Origin: Paenibacillus sp. P25
GTDB taxonomy: Bacteria > Bacillota > Bacilli > Paenibacillales > NBRC-103111
Direction of reading: 5' to 3'
Length of the DNA stretch: 64,000 nt
NCBI GenBank assembly: GCA_024704175.1
Contig: CP085629.1
Coordinates: 4,278,001-4,342,000 of the forward strand
Shown: positions 30,105 through 39,920 of the stretch, piece by piece
Layout of the letters: each line of letters opens with the position of its first letter
Position numbering within the stretch: position 1 is the first letter of the stretch
Notes under the pieces: model-generated
What the model was told of the DNA's origin: nothing
The model's input: the letters and a program-made list of their open reading frames with translations, nothing else
Database searches by the model: none
Program-made: the position numbers and the translations under genes

Positions 30105-31159
30105 TTATGGGCTTGCCGTCTTCTTGCTCTCGGCAATATTTTTCAAATGCTGCTCATACGTTTCCGCAAACAGATGCCCCTTGCTTCCGTCCTTCTTCGT
30201 AACATAATACAAATATTTCGTCCCGGCCGGGTACAGAGCCGCTTGAATCGAAGCCAGACTGGGGCTCGCAATCGGCCCCGGCGGCAAACCCGGGTGAAGG
30301 TATGTGTTATACGGGCTCTCGATCTGCAGGTCCTTCTCGAACAGCCGTTCCTTCGGCTTGTCGAACAAATACTGCACCGTGGCGTCGATCTGCAGAGGCA
30401 TCCCTTGCTTCAGCCGGTTGTAGATTACCCCGGAGACCAGCGCCCGCTCCTCTTCCAGCGCCACCTCGCGCTCGATCAGAGACGCCACCGTCAGCAGCTG
30501 ATGGAAGGTCAGACCGCGCTGCTTCAGGGCAGATTGCCAATCCTTCGGAAGCTCGGCCAGCTTCTTATCCAGCTCCTGCGTCATGGACTCCACAATCTCG
30601 TCCGGCGTTACATCCTTCTTCCATTCATACGTCTCCGGAAAAAGATACCCCTCGAGCCGTATCCGGATCGCCGGGTTACTCGGAATTTGCGCGATAAGCG
30701 AACCGGGTTCCCCTTGTACTGCGAAGCCGCCGTCAGGAACGACGAAGCATCCACGGCATCCGCCTGCAGCTTCTCGGCGACCTGCCGCACCGTGAAGCCT
30801 TCAGGCACCGTCAGCCGCAGCGTATCTTCCTTGACCGTCTGTCCCAGATTCAGCTTCTCGATAATTTGTCCGGGCGTAATCCCCGGGTTCATCTCATATT
30901 CACCGGCTTGGAATTTGCCGCCCTGCTTCTTCCATTTTAAATACCAGGTGAAGGCCCGGCCGCTCCGGATCAGCCCCTGTTTCTCCAGCTCGGCGGACAG
31001 AGCGATAATAGACGTGCCCGGAGGATAACCCACCCGCTTGACCTCATCCGAGGACGGCATCGGCTGCAGTGCGTTCCCGATATAGAGCAGAAAGCCCGTT
31101 ACCGCTCCGGCCGATGCGATCCCAAGCCAAACCAGTGTCCATATGGCCCAACGTTTCAT
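30105..31159 (-). CDS. mltG: Endolytic murein transglycosylase MltG (frameshifted)
   Basis: About 351 residues. One N-terminal membrane helix (WTLVWLGIASAGAVTGFLLYIG), then a LysM-like part (GYPPGTSIIALSAELEKQGLI) and the YceG/MltG catalytic domain with EGYLFPETYEW, where Glu is catalytic, then LLTVASLIEREV and YNTYLHPGLPPGPIASP. It cleaves nascent glycan strands and is thought to set their length. The shift is near 30715. ATG at 31159 follows GGAAAGGGTATAGAC. This is the yrrL position of the B. subtilis order. The following gene yrrM is absent. Confidence 0.92.
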
Positions 31160-31205
31160 GTCTATACCCTTTCCATCCGTTTCCTTGTGCCTGACCTGCA
31201 GCAAA

Positions 31206-31231
31206 CGAAAAAGAGCGGATCTCTCCGCTCA
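31206..31231 (-). terminator. Terminator after the alaS-yrzB block
   Basis: GAGCGGA/TCCGCTC hairpin (31213-31230) with loop TCTC. The A-run on its low-coordinate side gives a minus-strand U-tail. It lies between the DUF1292 paralogue and mltG. Confidence 0.75.
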
Positions 31232-31259
31232 AAGGCCATGTATACCAAAAAGTTGTTCA

Positions 31260-31568
31260 TTACAACGATTCGTCAGCCGGAAACGTCAATTCGTCGAAGA
31301 GCTCCGCGATATGGTCCCATTCGTCGTCGTCCTCGATCGTCTCGAGCTCCAGCTCCCCGTCCGATTTCCGGCTTACACGGAAAATCTCGGGTTCGTCTTC
31401 CTTGCCCGGCTTCGCTTTCTCCAGCATGGCATAGCCCTGCCCGCCTAGCAGAAATTCCGAAACGATCCGGTAAACGACGGATTCTTCGCGCGCGTCATAC
31501 AAAATGATATCATCTCCGTAAGCTTCGCGCAACTGCCTCGTCGGTTCGGTATCAGTCAGCTGGTACAA
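31260..31568 (-). CDS. DUF1292-like protein, second paralogue
   Basis: Intact, 102 residues, acidic. It shares with the neighbouring YrzB homologue the layout of a short N-terminal tail, central beta-rich part and the closing motif LETIEDDDEWDHIAELFDEL, aligned with LFTIEDEEEWNIVEETFNTL of the neighbour. This suggests a local duplication that has diverged widely. The start is TTG at 31568, 7 bases after GGAGG. It lies 12 bases downstream of yrzB in the same unit. Function unknown. Confidence 0.75.
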   Translation of the reverse strand: MYQLTDTEPTRQLREAYGDDIILYDAREESVVYRIVSEFLLGGQGYAMLEKAKPGKEDEPEIFRVSRKSDGELELETIEDDDEWDHIAELFDELTFPADESL

Positions 31569-31580
31569 TGCAGGCCCTCC

Positions 31581-31907
31581 TTACTTGGACTCTTCCTCAT
31601 CCTCTTCGAATTCGTCCATCAGCGTATTGAAGGTTTCCTCGACGATATTCCATTCCTCTTCGTCCTCGATCGTGAAGAGCCGCAGGTCATCCCCGTCTTC
31701 TTCATAGCGGAATGCGTACACTTCGTCGGATTCCTCTTCGGCATCCACAGGAACAACCATCATATACTTCTTGTCGGAGCCATCCACTTCGAACTTCATA
31801 ATCACTTCGAACTCTTCTTCATTCCCGTCGTCATCCGGAATAAAAATGATCTCCGGCTCTTCTTCCAGCAGCTGATCCTGATTCAAGCTTTGATCCTTGT
31901 CGGACAT
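31581..31907 (-). CDS. yrzB: DUF1292 family protein (YrzB)
   Basis: Intact, 108 residues, strongly acidic, with the DUF1292 core EEFEVIMKFEVDGSDKKYMMVVP and closing IEDEEEWNIVEETF. It lies directly after ruvX (6-base gap) as in B. subtilis and many Bacillota, where the order ireB-ruvX-yrzB is conserved. The function is not known. The N-terminal tail (SDKDQSLNQDQLLEEEPEIIFI) is likely disordered. Confidence 0.9.
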   Translation of the reverse strand: MSDKDQSLNQDQLLEEEPEIIFIPDDDGNEEEFEVIMKFEVDGSDKKYMMVVPVDAEEESDEVYAFRYEEDGDDLRLFTIEDEEEWNIVEETFNTLMDEFEEDEEESK

Positions 31908-31913
31908 CTCGCT

Positions 31914-32330
31914 TCACCTCTTCGATTTGGAATCCATATAATTTTGCAAAATGAGCGCAGCCGCCATCTTGTCGATGACCTGCTTTCGTTTCTTCCGGCT
32001 GACATCGGCTTCCAGCAAGGTACGCTGGGCCGAAACCGTAGTCAGCCGTTCGTCCCACAAATGCACCGGCATTTGTAGTATTTCTTGCAAAGATTGGGCA
32101 AATGCCATACAAATTTCTCCACGGGGACCGATCGTGTTGTTCATATTCTTAGGAAGCCCCACGACAATCTCGGTGACGCCGTACTGCTCCGCCAGCTCCC
32201 GGAGGCGGCTGACATCCCGCTCTTCGGTAGTCCGGCGGATCACTTCGAGGCCCTGGGCCGTCCAGCCCAGCTCGTCGCTGACGGCGACGCCGATCGTCTT
32301 GTCCCCGTAGTCCAATCCCATTAAACGCAT
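31914..32330 (-). CDS. ruvX: Putative pre-16S rRNA nuclease / Holliday junction resolvase YqgF-family
   Basis: Intact, about 138 residues. RNase H-like fold: MGLDYGDKTIGVAVSD (first catalytic Asp), EIVVGLPKNMNN and WDERLTT (acidic residue), with the last Asp in VIDKMAAALIL. Family members process the 5' end of 16S rRNA precursor, and resolvase activity has also been proposed. ATG at 32330 fits the start of the fold. An upstream in-frame ATG at 32381 would add a low-complexity leader and lacks support. Between ireB and yrzB, the conserved order. Confidence 0.93.
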   Translation of the reverse strand: MRLMGLDYGDKTIGVAVSDELGWTAQGLEVIRRTTEERDVSRLRELAEQYGVTEIVVGLPKNMNNTIGPRGEICMAFAQSLQEILQMPVHLWDERLTTVSAQRTLLEADVSRKKRKQVIDKMAAALILQNYMDSKSKR

Positions 32331-32413
32331 GCTGCTCCCTGCCGCGGCCAAGCCGCTCCCGGAGGAAGACCGGGCCTTCAAGTAGCAGGCCCGGATGCTC
32401 CCGCCAGGTCATG

Positions 32414-32677
32414 TTATGATTTATATTGCTGCAAGTAAGAGCGCACAAGCTCCTCGATCAGTTCATCGCGCTCTCTTTTGCGGATGATGCTTCTGGCGTT
32501 GTTGTGGCGCGGAATGTACGCAGGATCCCCGGACAGCAAATAGCCGACGATCTGGTTGATCGGGTTGTACCCTTTCTCCTGTAGCGCATCATACACAGCC
32601 AAAATGACTTCCTTGGGTGATGTTTCGATCTCTTCCGCTTTAACGTTGAACTTCATCGTCTTATCCATCGAACTCAT
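32414..32677 (-). CDS. ireB: IreB family regulatory phosphoprotein
   Basis: Intact, about 87 residues, DUF965 (YrzL). Core sequence is TMKFNVKAEEIETSPKEVILAVYDALQEKGY and GYLLSGDPAYIPRHNNARSIIRK. In enterococci IreB is phosphorylated by the Ser/Thr kinase IreK on N-terminal Thr residues and affects cephalosporin tolerance. Thr residues near the N-terminus (MDKTMKF) are present here. ATG at 32677 follows AGGGGGTGTTTGGG. Conserved position between alaS and ruvX. Confidence 0.93.
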   Translation of the reverse strand: MSSMDKTMKFNVKAEEIETSPKEVILAVYDALQEKGYNPINQIVGYLLSGDPAYIPRHNNARSIIRKRERDELIEELVRSYLQQYKS

Positions 32678-32783
32678 CCCAAACACCCCCTGCAATCATT
32701 CATTACTGTTCCTTATTCGCCGTTTGTCGAAAGATTCCTCTTGACATAGCAAATTTATTTACAAAAGCTGACTTTTTTTAAAT

Positions 32784-35414
32784 TTAAACGGCGACCTGCC
32801 CGCGGACAATCGCTTCTACACTCTGCAGCGCCTCTTGAAGCTTGGCCGGCTCCTTGCCTCCGGCTTGAGCCATATCCGGACGGCCTCCGCCGCTTCCGCC
32901 GCAGCGGGAAGCCACTTCTTTGATCAGCTTGCCGGCGTGATAGCCTTTAGCCGCGAGGTCCGGCGTTACGGCGGCTACTAGATTCACTTTATCTTCAGCT
33001 GCAGCCCCCCAGGACGATAACCGCAGAGCCGAGCTTCGACTTCATTTGATCCACGATGTTACGTAGGGAATCCATATCGCCGGCATTCACCTGAGCCGCC
33101 AGCACCGGGATTCCGTCCACCGACCGGACTTGGTCGGTCAAGGAACCGGCCTCGATGCCGCTCAGCTTGGCTTTCAGCGATTCGTTCTCGCGGGAAACCT
33201 CTTTCAGCTGCGCAAACGTCGCTTCGATCCGTTTCGGCACCTCGGCAATGTTCGTCTTGAGCAAAGCCGCCGCGTCGCGCAGCAACTGAAGCTGTCCGTC
33301 AAGGTACTGGTAGGCCTGGCGTCCGGTTACAGCTTCGATCCGCCGTACGCCGGAGCCGATACCGGATTCGGCTACGATCTTGAACAAACCGATTTGGCTC
33401 GTGTTCTGCACATGGCGACCGCCGCACAGCTCCAGGCTGTAGCGCCCACGCGCACGACGCGAACGATGTCGCCGTACTTCTCGCCGAACAAGGCCATGGC
33501 GCCCAGCGCCTTCGCTTCGGCGATCGGCTTCAGCGAGATGTCGACCGGCGTGCTTCTCCAGATCTGCTCGTTCACGCGCTTCTCGATGTCCTGCAGTTCT
33601 TCGGCGCTGATCGTGCCGAAATGCGAGAAGTCGAAGCGCAGACGCTCCGGGGCGACCAGGGAGCCGGCTTGGTTGACGTGCTCGCCGAGCACTTCCTTGA
33701 GCGCCTTGTGCAGCAGGTGCGTCGCCGTATGGTTACGAATGATGTCCTCGCGGACCGCCTGAGTCACTGCCGCCTGCACCGTTTCGCCTTTGCGCAGTAC
33801 GCCCGCTTCTACAACAACCGTATGCACGTGCTGGCCGTGAGGTGCCTTGCTGACATCCTCCACTTTGAGAACCGTGTCGCCGGCAGTCATATAACCGTGG
33901 TCGCTTACCTGTCCGCCGCTTTCGGCATAGAACGGCGTTTGGTCCAGGATCACCTGGCACGTTTCGCCGGTTCCCACCAGGTCAACGAATTCATTCTCGT
34001 GCACAATCGCAATGATCTTAGCATCTGTTACCAAATCAGTATATCCAACAAACTCGCTTTTAACCGTAAAATCGGCCAGCGGCCCGCCCTGTACCTTCAT
34101 GCTGTCGGACTCTTGACGTGCAGCCCGGGCACGGTCCCGCTGCGCCTGCATCGATGCATCGAACCCTTCGCGGTCGACGGTGAGCCCTTTCTCCGCGGCA
34201 AAGTCCTCGGTCAGGTCGAACGGGAAGCCGAACGTATCGTACAGCCGGAAAGCGTCGGCTCCGCCGATCTGCGTCGCGCCTTCCCGGCGGGCTTTCTCCA
34301 CGAGCTCCGCCAGAATCGCAAGGCCGTCGGACAGCGTTTCATGGAAGCGCTCCTCTTCCGTACGGATCACCTTCTCGATGAATTCGCGCTTCTCCACCAC
34401 TTCAGGGTAGTAGACGCCCATCACATCGCCGACAATCGGCGTCAGCTTATACAGGAACGGCTTATCCATGCCGAGCACTTTGCCGTAACGGACGGCGCGG
34501 CGGAGCAGACGGCGGATGACGTAGCCGCGGCCTTCGTTGGAAGGCGACACGCCGTCGCCGACGGAGAACGCAACGGTCCGGATATGGTCGGCAATGACCT
34601 TAAGGGCGACGTCATATTCGTTATTTTCCTTGTACTTCACGCCTGCGAGCTCGCAGGTCTTTTGGATGATCGGCTGGAAGAGGTCCGTATCGAAGTTCGA
34701 GTCCACGTCCTGCAGAATCGAAGCAAAGCGTTCGAGGCCCGCCCCGGTATCGATGTTTTTGCTTGGAAGCGGCGTATAGTCGCCGTCCTTGTTATGGTTG
34801 AACTGCGAGAATACAAGGTTCCATACCTCGAGGAAGCGCTCGTTCTCGCCGCCTGGCCAGCATTCGGGATCGTTCAGATCGCCGTACTTCTCGCCGCGGT
34901 CGTAGAAAATTTCCGTACACGGTCCGCACGGGCCTTCGCCGATATCCCAGAAGTTATCCTGGAGCTTATAGATGCGCTCTTCGGGAATGCCGATTTTCTT
35001 GTTCCAGAACTCGAACGCTTCCGTATCTTCCGGATACACGGTTACGGACAGACGCTCCGGATCGAAACCGATCCATTCCTTGCCGGTAAGGAATTCCCAA
35101 GCCCAGGTAATCGCTTCTTCTTTGAAATAATCGCCGATGGAGAAGTTCCCCAGCATTTCGAAGAACGTATGGTGACGGCGCGTTTTGCCGACGTTCTCGA
35201 TATCGTTGGTGCGGATGCACTTCTGGGAGTTGGCGATCCGCGGATTGTCCGGCACGACCCGGCCGTCGAAATACGGCTTCAGCGGCGCCATCCCGGCGTT
35301 GATCCAGAGGAGCGAAGGGTCGTTATGCGGCACGAGCGGTGCGCTCGGCTCGATCTTGTGTCCTTTGCTTTCAAAGAATTTCAACCATTTCGAACGAATT
35401 TCACTGGCTTTCAT
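32784..35414 (-). CDS. alaS: Alanine-tRNA ligase (two frameshifts)
   Basis: About 876 residues, normal length. Class II catalytic domain (HTFFEMLGNFSIGDYFK, EIFYDRG), then the tRNA-recognition region, the editing domain with HTATHLLHKAL and the metal-binding CGGRHVQ (restored by the first shift near 33430), an oligomerisation C-terminal domain (MKSKLGSAVIVLGG) and a terminal part reached through a second shift near 33005. It charges tRNA-Ala and clears Ser/Gly mischarging. Essential, so the shifts are surely sequence errors. ATG at 35414 follows a T-box leader, so expression should depend on uncharged tRNA-Ala. Confidence 0.96.
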
Positions 35415-35445
35415 CGGTTTATGCCTCCTGGTTAAGTGAAAATAA

Positions 35446-35755
35446 AAAAAACGCCCCTGCAATCAGGGACGATTTCATCGCGGTACCACCCTGGTTATTG
35501 CCGATGTCGCTGCAAGGGAATATCGGTTCCTTGGCTTCAAAGGACAATCTCCTTAAAGGGACGTTAACGGGTCCGGCCGGCGGAGTTCGTCCGCGCTCCG
35601 AAATGAGCGTTCGGTCATTCTTCATGGAAGGCTCTCATGACCGAACGCAGCCGGCACATTGCTGTTCCCGCACGCTAACGTTCAAAGCCTTCTCTCTGAT
35701 ACATGGGCTATGACCTACTGGATTTCATCAACACTTTGCACAAATATACACTTAG
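35446..35755 (-). promoter_or_regulatory. T-box leader of alaS
   Basis: Minus strand: the conserved T-box core AGGGTGGTACCGCG (plus 35479-35492) precedes a terminator hairpin GTCCCTGATTGCAGGGGCG with T-run (35446-35470). Stem I has the AGAGAG bulge sequence. In GGGAACAGCAATG the codon GCA (plus 35660-35662) is the probable specifier, an Ala codon. TGGT in the core pairs with the tRNA end carrying A73, as in tRNA-Ala. Confidence 0.9.
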
Positions 35756-35761
35756 AGTAAA

Positions 35762-35791
35762 ATTATACTCCTTGCCCAGGGTGCCTGTCAA
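35762..35791 (-). promoter_or_regulatory. SigA promoter of the alaS T-box unit
   Basis: TTGACA (plus 35786-35791) and TATAAT (plus 35762-35767), both perfect, are 18 bases apart. The -10 lies just upstream of the T-box leader. Confidence 0.85.
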
Positions 35792-35844
35792 ATGCGATTG
35801 AATGCAGCCCGGAAGGCGCTCCAGGCTACGTTCCGGCACTTCAT

Positions 35845-36130
35845 CTACTCTTCCCAATGGACCGAAGTCAGCAGCTTGTGCCGAAACAGACGAAGGACGA
35901 AATCCGTATAAAAGTCTTCGCGGACGATCCATTGGTATTCGTACTCCGGGTGGGCGTAAAAGAGCACATCGGTCATCACATCGTTGTCGTCAAAATGCGA
36001 GCGGATCTGCTTTACCGCGAGCTCCACGTCCGCATCGGGCCGGCACAGCTTAAGCCAAAATTCCATATCCTGTCCATTATGAAGCTCCCGGATTTCCAGC
36101 GACTTTCGAATCGAACGAATAGCGCAGCAT
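35845..36130 (-). CDS. Hypothetical protein, about 94 residues (frameshifted)
   Basis: A small protein beginning MLRYSFDSK and ending LTSVHWEE. One extra G near 36100 shifts the frame, and after correction the reading is continuous (SLEIRELHNGQDMEFWLKLCRP...). It is rich in aromatic residues (YAHPEYEYQWIVREDFYTDFV) with no membrane segment or recognised motif. ATG at 36130 follows GGAGGCGTAGGAATC. It lies between a transporter gene and the alaS promoter. I do not recognise the family. Confidence 0.65.
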
Positions 36131-36164
36131 GATTCCTACGCCTCCTCACTACAGCTTGTTTTTA

Positions 36165-37446
36165 TTAGCTTAAATATCTCACATATACATAGACGCTTGC
36201 AATGACTATAGACAGAAGCATCAAAGGAAACGCCACTTTAAAAAAGCGCAGGAACGAAATCGGATGCCCTTCGCGGGCTGACAGCCCCGCAACAATCAGG
36301 TTCGCGCTGGCCCCGACAAGCGAACCGTTTCCGCCGAGGCAGGCCCCGAGCGCGAGACTCCACCACAGCGGCTCCAGATTGCCGACGCCTCTTACCCCCA
36401 TTTCCTGTATCATCGGAATCATGGTGGCCACGAACGGGATATTATCCAGGAACGCTGAAGCAATGGCGCTGAGCCACAGGATCAGGAACGAAGCTTTCAC
36501 CGTATCTCCGCCCGTAATGCCGACGGCATATTCCGCAAGGGCGGAGATGACGCCGGTTTCCATCAGCCCCGCGACCAGCACGAACAAGCCGACGAAGAAA
36601 AAGATCGTAGTCCACTCGACCCGGTGAAAAGCTTCTTCGAGCTTATGCTCGCCGGTCAGGAGGAGCAGCAGGAACGCCCCGGCCAAAGCGACTGTCGCCG
36701 ACTCGATATGCAGCGCCTGATGGAGAAAGAAGCCGATGATCGTAATCCCCAGCGCAATCAGGCATTTGACCAGCAGGGGGACGTCGCGGATTTCCGCTTT
36801 TTCATCCATTGTCATCAGGTTCTGACGAAGCTCTTCGGTGGTCTGGATTTGCTTCCGGTACAGCAAGCACGAAGAACGGCAGGGTCGCCGCCAGAATGAC
36901 AAACGAGATCAGGCTGAGGTTGTTGATGAACGCCATGAAAGTCAGCTCCTTCACCGCGTCGCCGATCATGATATTCGGCGGATCCCCGATTAAGGTTGCG
37001 GTGCCCCCGATATTCGACGCCATGATTTGCGAGATCAGGAACGGAATGGGCGTCACCCGCGACTGTCTCGTGATGCTGAAGGTCACCGGAACCATCAGGA
37101 GAACCGTCGTGACATTGTCGAGAAACGCCGACCCCACCGCGGTTACGACGGACAAGGCGACCAAGATGCGTACAGGATGACCGCCGACTTTTTTGGCCGC
37201 CCATATCGCAATGTATTTGAACAAGCCCGTTTCCGCCGTAATGCCGACGATCATCATCATCCCGACCAGCGGCCCCAGCGTATTAAAGTCGATGTGATGC
37301 AGCGCCGTCTCCTGATTTACGATGCCCAGCGCCACCATGACAATCCCGCCGGCCATGGCCACGATTGTCCGGTGAATTTTCTCCGAAATGATTAACCCGT
37401 ATGCCGCTAAAAATAATCCGATGGCGATAAATGCCTGTTGCTCCAC
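36165..37446 (-). CDS. ArsB/NhaD-superfamily ion transporter (frameshifted)
   Basis: About 427 residues with around eleven hydrophobic helices in two homologous halves. Each half has a FLDN loop (GSAFLDNVTTVLLMVP; SAFLDNIPFVATMIP) and a glycine-rich TATLIGDPPNIMIG or GNGSLVGASANLIV loop, typical of the ion transporter superfamily including ArsB, NhaD and the human P protein. A central cytosolic loop contains the shift near 36865. Substrate could be Na+/H+, arsenite or an organic anion. No ars regulator is nearby. Start GTG at 37446 follows AGAGAGGGATTT. Confidence 0.88.
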
Positions 37447-37490
37447 ACGAAATCCCTCTCTTTCTCTGTTCAGCCTTGCCGTTAGTCCCA

Positions 37491-37528
37491 AAAAAGACAA
37501 AAAGAAGCCTGTCATTGACAGGCTCCTC
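37491..37528 (-). terminator. Terminator of the AI-2E family gene
   Basis: Minus strand GAGCCTGTC pairs with GACAGGCTTC around AAT, followed by T-rich sequence. It lies between the AI-2E transporter gene and the ArsB/NhaD gene. Confidence 0.75.
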
Positions 37529-37646
37529 CGGGCATTGCATCTATGGGGTTGTCGGCAAATTCATGCTGAACGCAGTTGATTATCATGGATTGTATACGCA
37601 AAAGTTCAGCCCCGGTTTCAAATTTTTTTACGTTTTTCCGCTTCCT

Positions 37647-38746
37647 TCAGGTTGGCCGCCGATGAACATAATACATAAACACGTGCTGCAAAACGACCTT
37701 GATGACGGCAAAGCACGGCACGGCCAGAATCAAACCGACGACTCCCGCCAGCTCTCCCCGACCATCAAGGCAAACATGATGATCAGCGGATGCATCTGCA
37801 GCGAGCGTCCCACTACCTGCGGCGATATGACGTTTCCCTCGAGGATCTGGCACGCCGTATTGATCAGAGCTACGAAGAGCACCATTTTCAAAGAAATTGT
37901 GGAAGCGACTACCAGGGCGGGGGCCGCCCCGAGGAACGGGCCCAGGTAAGGCACGATATTGAAAATCGCCACTATACTTGCGAGCAGCGGCGCGTAGGGC
38001 ATGCCGATGCTCCAATAGCCGATATAGGCGAGCGGCCCGATAATGAGACAGACCAGAAATTGCCCCCGGATGTAGTTGCCCAGAGCAGTGTCGATGTCGA
38101 TCAGCATTTTGACGATCGGCTTGCGGTGCTCCCTCGGAACGATGGTCAGCGCCGACTTTTCAATAGCCTGAAAGTCCTTCAGCATGTAGAAGGCGATGAA
38201 CGGGATGATAAAGATCAGGAAGATCGTGTTGATCGTATTGCCGATCCCGTCGATATAATTGGATACGGCGGCCGAAATCCCGTTTTCCAGCTTGATCAGC
38301 GCTTTATCGATGCCGCTTCGGATACTGTCAGGGAGGTATTCGAGCCGGTTCATCTCGCTTGCCAGGCTCTGCGCTTTCATGGCCAGGTCGGGAATATGCT
38401 GGTTGAGCTCCTGTACCTGGCGGATGAACATCGGGATCAGATTCATCAGGACCACCGTGGAAGAAGTGATGAACACGGCGTAAATCGTCAGCACCGCGAC
38501 CGTTCGGGGGACTTTGCGCGCTCCAAGCAGACTGACGACCGGATTCAGCACGTAGGATATGATCATGGCGATAAGAAACGGCGTCAAGATTTCCATCAGA
38601 AAATGGTATACCGCCGACAAGATCGGGCGAATCTGCAGCAGCAGATACAAGAGCACCAGCGCCAGCAAGCTGTATATACCATGCCGATAAACAAGGGATT
38701 CCTGGTAAATCGATCCATCGGACTTTCCGCCCCCTTTGTCCAACAT
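37647..38746 (-). CDS. AI-2E family transporter/permease (frameshifted)
   Basis: About 366 residues with the UPF0118/AI-2E layout: two N-terminal helices, a soluble segment rich in helices (IRQVQELNQHIPDLAMKAQ), then helices with PFIAFYMLKD, GNYIRGQFLVCLIIG, NIVPYLGPFLGAAPA and EGNVISPQVVGRSLQMHPL, then the last helix in another frame (LAGVVGLILAVPCFAVIKV), with a shift near 37745. Members have been linked to autoinducer-2 export or Na+/H+ exchange. ATG at 38746 is the likely start. The location near alaS resembles yrrI of B. subtilis. Confidence 0.88.
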
Positions 38747-38872
38747 TCCAGGCTCTATACAGTATATGTACAAGTTGGTTTTCTTAACCCTTTCCGGATG
38801 GGGCGAAAAAGGTGGCATAGGCCCGGCCGGCCCCGAATACATTGATTAACGGAAAGAGGCGGGCAGCAAACC

Positions 38873-38932
38873 AAAAAAACCGTTTAGACGAAGCGCGTCC
38901 TTACCCGGCGCACCTCGCCCAAACGGTGTATG
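38873..38932 (-). terminator. Terminator after the zinc-ribbon gene
   Basis: Minus strand ACCGTTTGGGCGA pairs with TCGTCTAAACGGT (imperfect stem, long loop with inner GCGC pairing), followed by seven T's. Confidence 0.7.
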
Positions 38933-38957
38933 ATTCTACCTTAAACCCGCCCTTGCC

Positions 38958-39155
38958 TTAGTTGGCATGAACCTGCGGCATTTCCTCTTCAAAAAACAAA
39001 TCATCCAGCGAGCTGAGGGTTCCGTCTTCTTCGACTTGGAACACCGACATTTTCTCGCCGTTCACGGTTAATTCAATAAAACAGCCCCAGCAGTAAAACT
39101 GGTGAGAACCGATTTTGCCTATATCTTTGGAATTGCAATTTGGACAACGTAACAT
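38958..39155 (-). CDS. Small zinc-ribbon protein
   Basis: Intact, 65 residues. The N-terminal CPNC and CWGC pairs, 16 residues apart, form a rubredoxin-like zinc ribbon (LRCPNCNSKDIGKIG, HQFYCWGCFIEL). The C-terminal half is acidic. It lies 12 bases downstream of yrrD and likely shares its transcript. Such proteins are common and uncharacterised in Paenibacillus. A role in binding nucleic acid or protein is inference. Confidence 0.85.
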   Translation of the reverse strand: MLRCPNCNSKDIGKIGSHQFYCWGCFIELTVNGEKMSVFQVEEDGTLSSLDDLFFEEEMPQVHAN

Positions 39156-39167
39156 AAACGCATCACC

Positions 39168-39691
39168 CTATTCTTCTTTTGGTACGAAGATTTCTTCCAA
39201 CGCTTCACTCGCGTGAACGGGAACAATCACCGCATCCTCGCCGACCGTCACCGACTCCGGCATGGGCGACCATTTGCGCCCTTCTTTCAAATCAGAAATG
39301 AAACCCTCGGTTAATTCATAGCCTATTACCTGTTTACCCCAATTCGTTTCCAAATAAACGTCCTCGATCACGCCGAGCTGCTGTCCGTTCACCGTGATGA
39401 CCGGCAGGCCCTTGACTTGATGATCGCCGCTCAGCGCGCTTTGCCTTCGAAGGCACAGGACTCGAGCGGGCGGATGACTTCTTCGGTTTCGATCGTTACG
39501 GCATCCTCGCCGAGGGCCAGGATATCGTTCCATTCAATGCACGTTACTTCGGAAAACCAGTGCTTCGTCTCCAGCAGCAGCGCCTCTGCCTGCCAGTCGG
39601 AGCCGAGCAGCAAATCCTTCACGGTGCCGGCCTGCTTGCCGGACCGTACGCAAATGATCGGCAAGCCGATGATATCGCGCGCTCTTCTCAT
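39168..39691 (-). CDS. yrrD: PRC-barrel domain protein YrrD (frameshifted)
   Basis: About 174 residues with two PRC-barrel repeats, DIIGLPIICVRSGKQAGTVKDLLL and GLPVITVNGQQLGVIEDVYLETNWGKQVIGYEL. The second is in another frame, with a shift near 39430. PRC-barrels occur in RimM and photosynthetic reaction-centre proteins and in YrrD/YlmC-type sporulation-associated proteins, usually for RNA or protein binding. ATG at 39691 follows AAGGAGCCCC. Position between iscS and alaS matches B. subtilis yrrD. Specific role unknown. Confidence 0.85.
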
Positions 39692-39732
39692 GGGGCTCCT
39701 TATGCAAATGTTTAATGGATGCAAATAGCGTT

Positions 39733-39890
39733 GTCAGCCGGGTTATCGCATGAAGGGCAATGTACCTCCAGCCCCTCTTGAAATCCATTGATCTTGATTA
39801 TAACTTGAAGCTGAAGTAATCAATGGATTTCAAATGTGGCACGCCGCAAGCGGCTTTCCGGTACATTCCCTTCATGCTGATAGGCTTGAC
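39733..39890. repeat. Nested imperfect palindrome between iscS and yrrD
   Basis: Outer arms are GCATGAAGGGCAATGTACC (39748-39766) and GGTACATTCCCTTCATGC (39860-39877), with one base missing. Inner arms TTGAAATCCATTGAT (39778-39792) and ATCAATGGATTTCAA (39819-39833) are perfect. GTCAGCC/GGCTTGAC extends the outer arm, and a GCCGC/GCGGC hairpin lies in the right half. It is not a simple terminator, as there is no T-run at either end. Confidence 0.75.
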
Positions 39891-39920
39891 TCGTTGGTGG
39901 AGCATTAATTAAACATTTGC

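Noticed and set aside
32784..35414. alaS, hisS, iscS, pdhD and others as pseudogenes
   Set aside because: The frames on both sides of each shift keep all catalytic motifs, there are no additional stops, and several of these genes are essential and single-copy. Sequence errors explain this better than decay.
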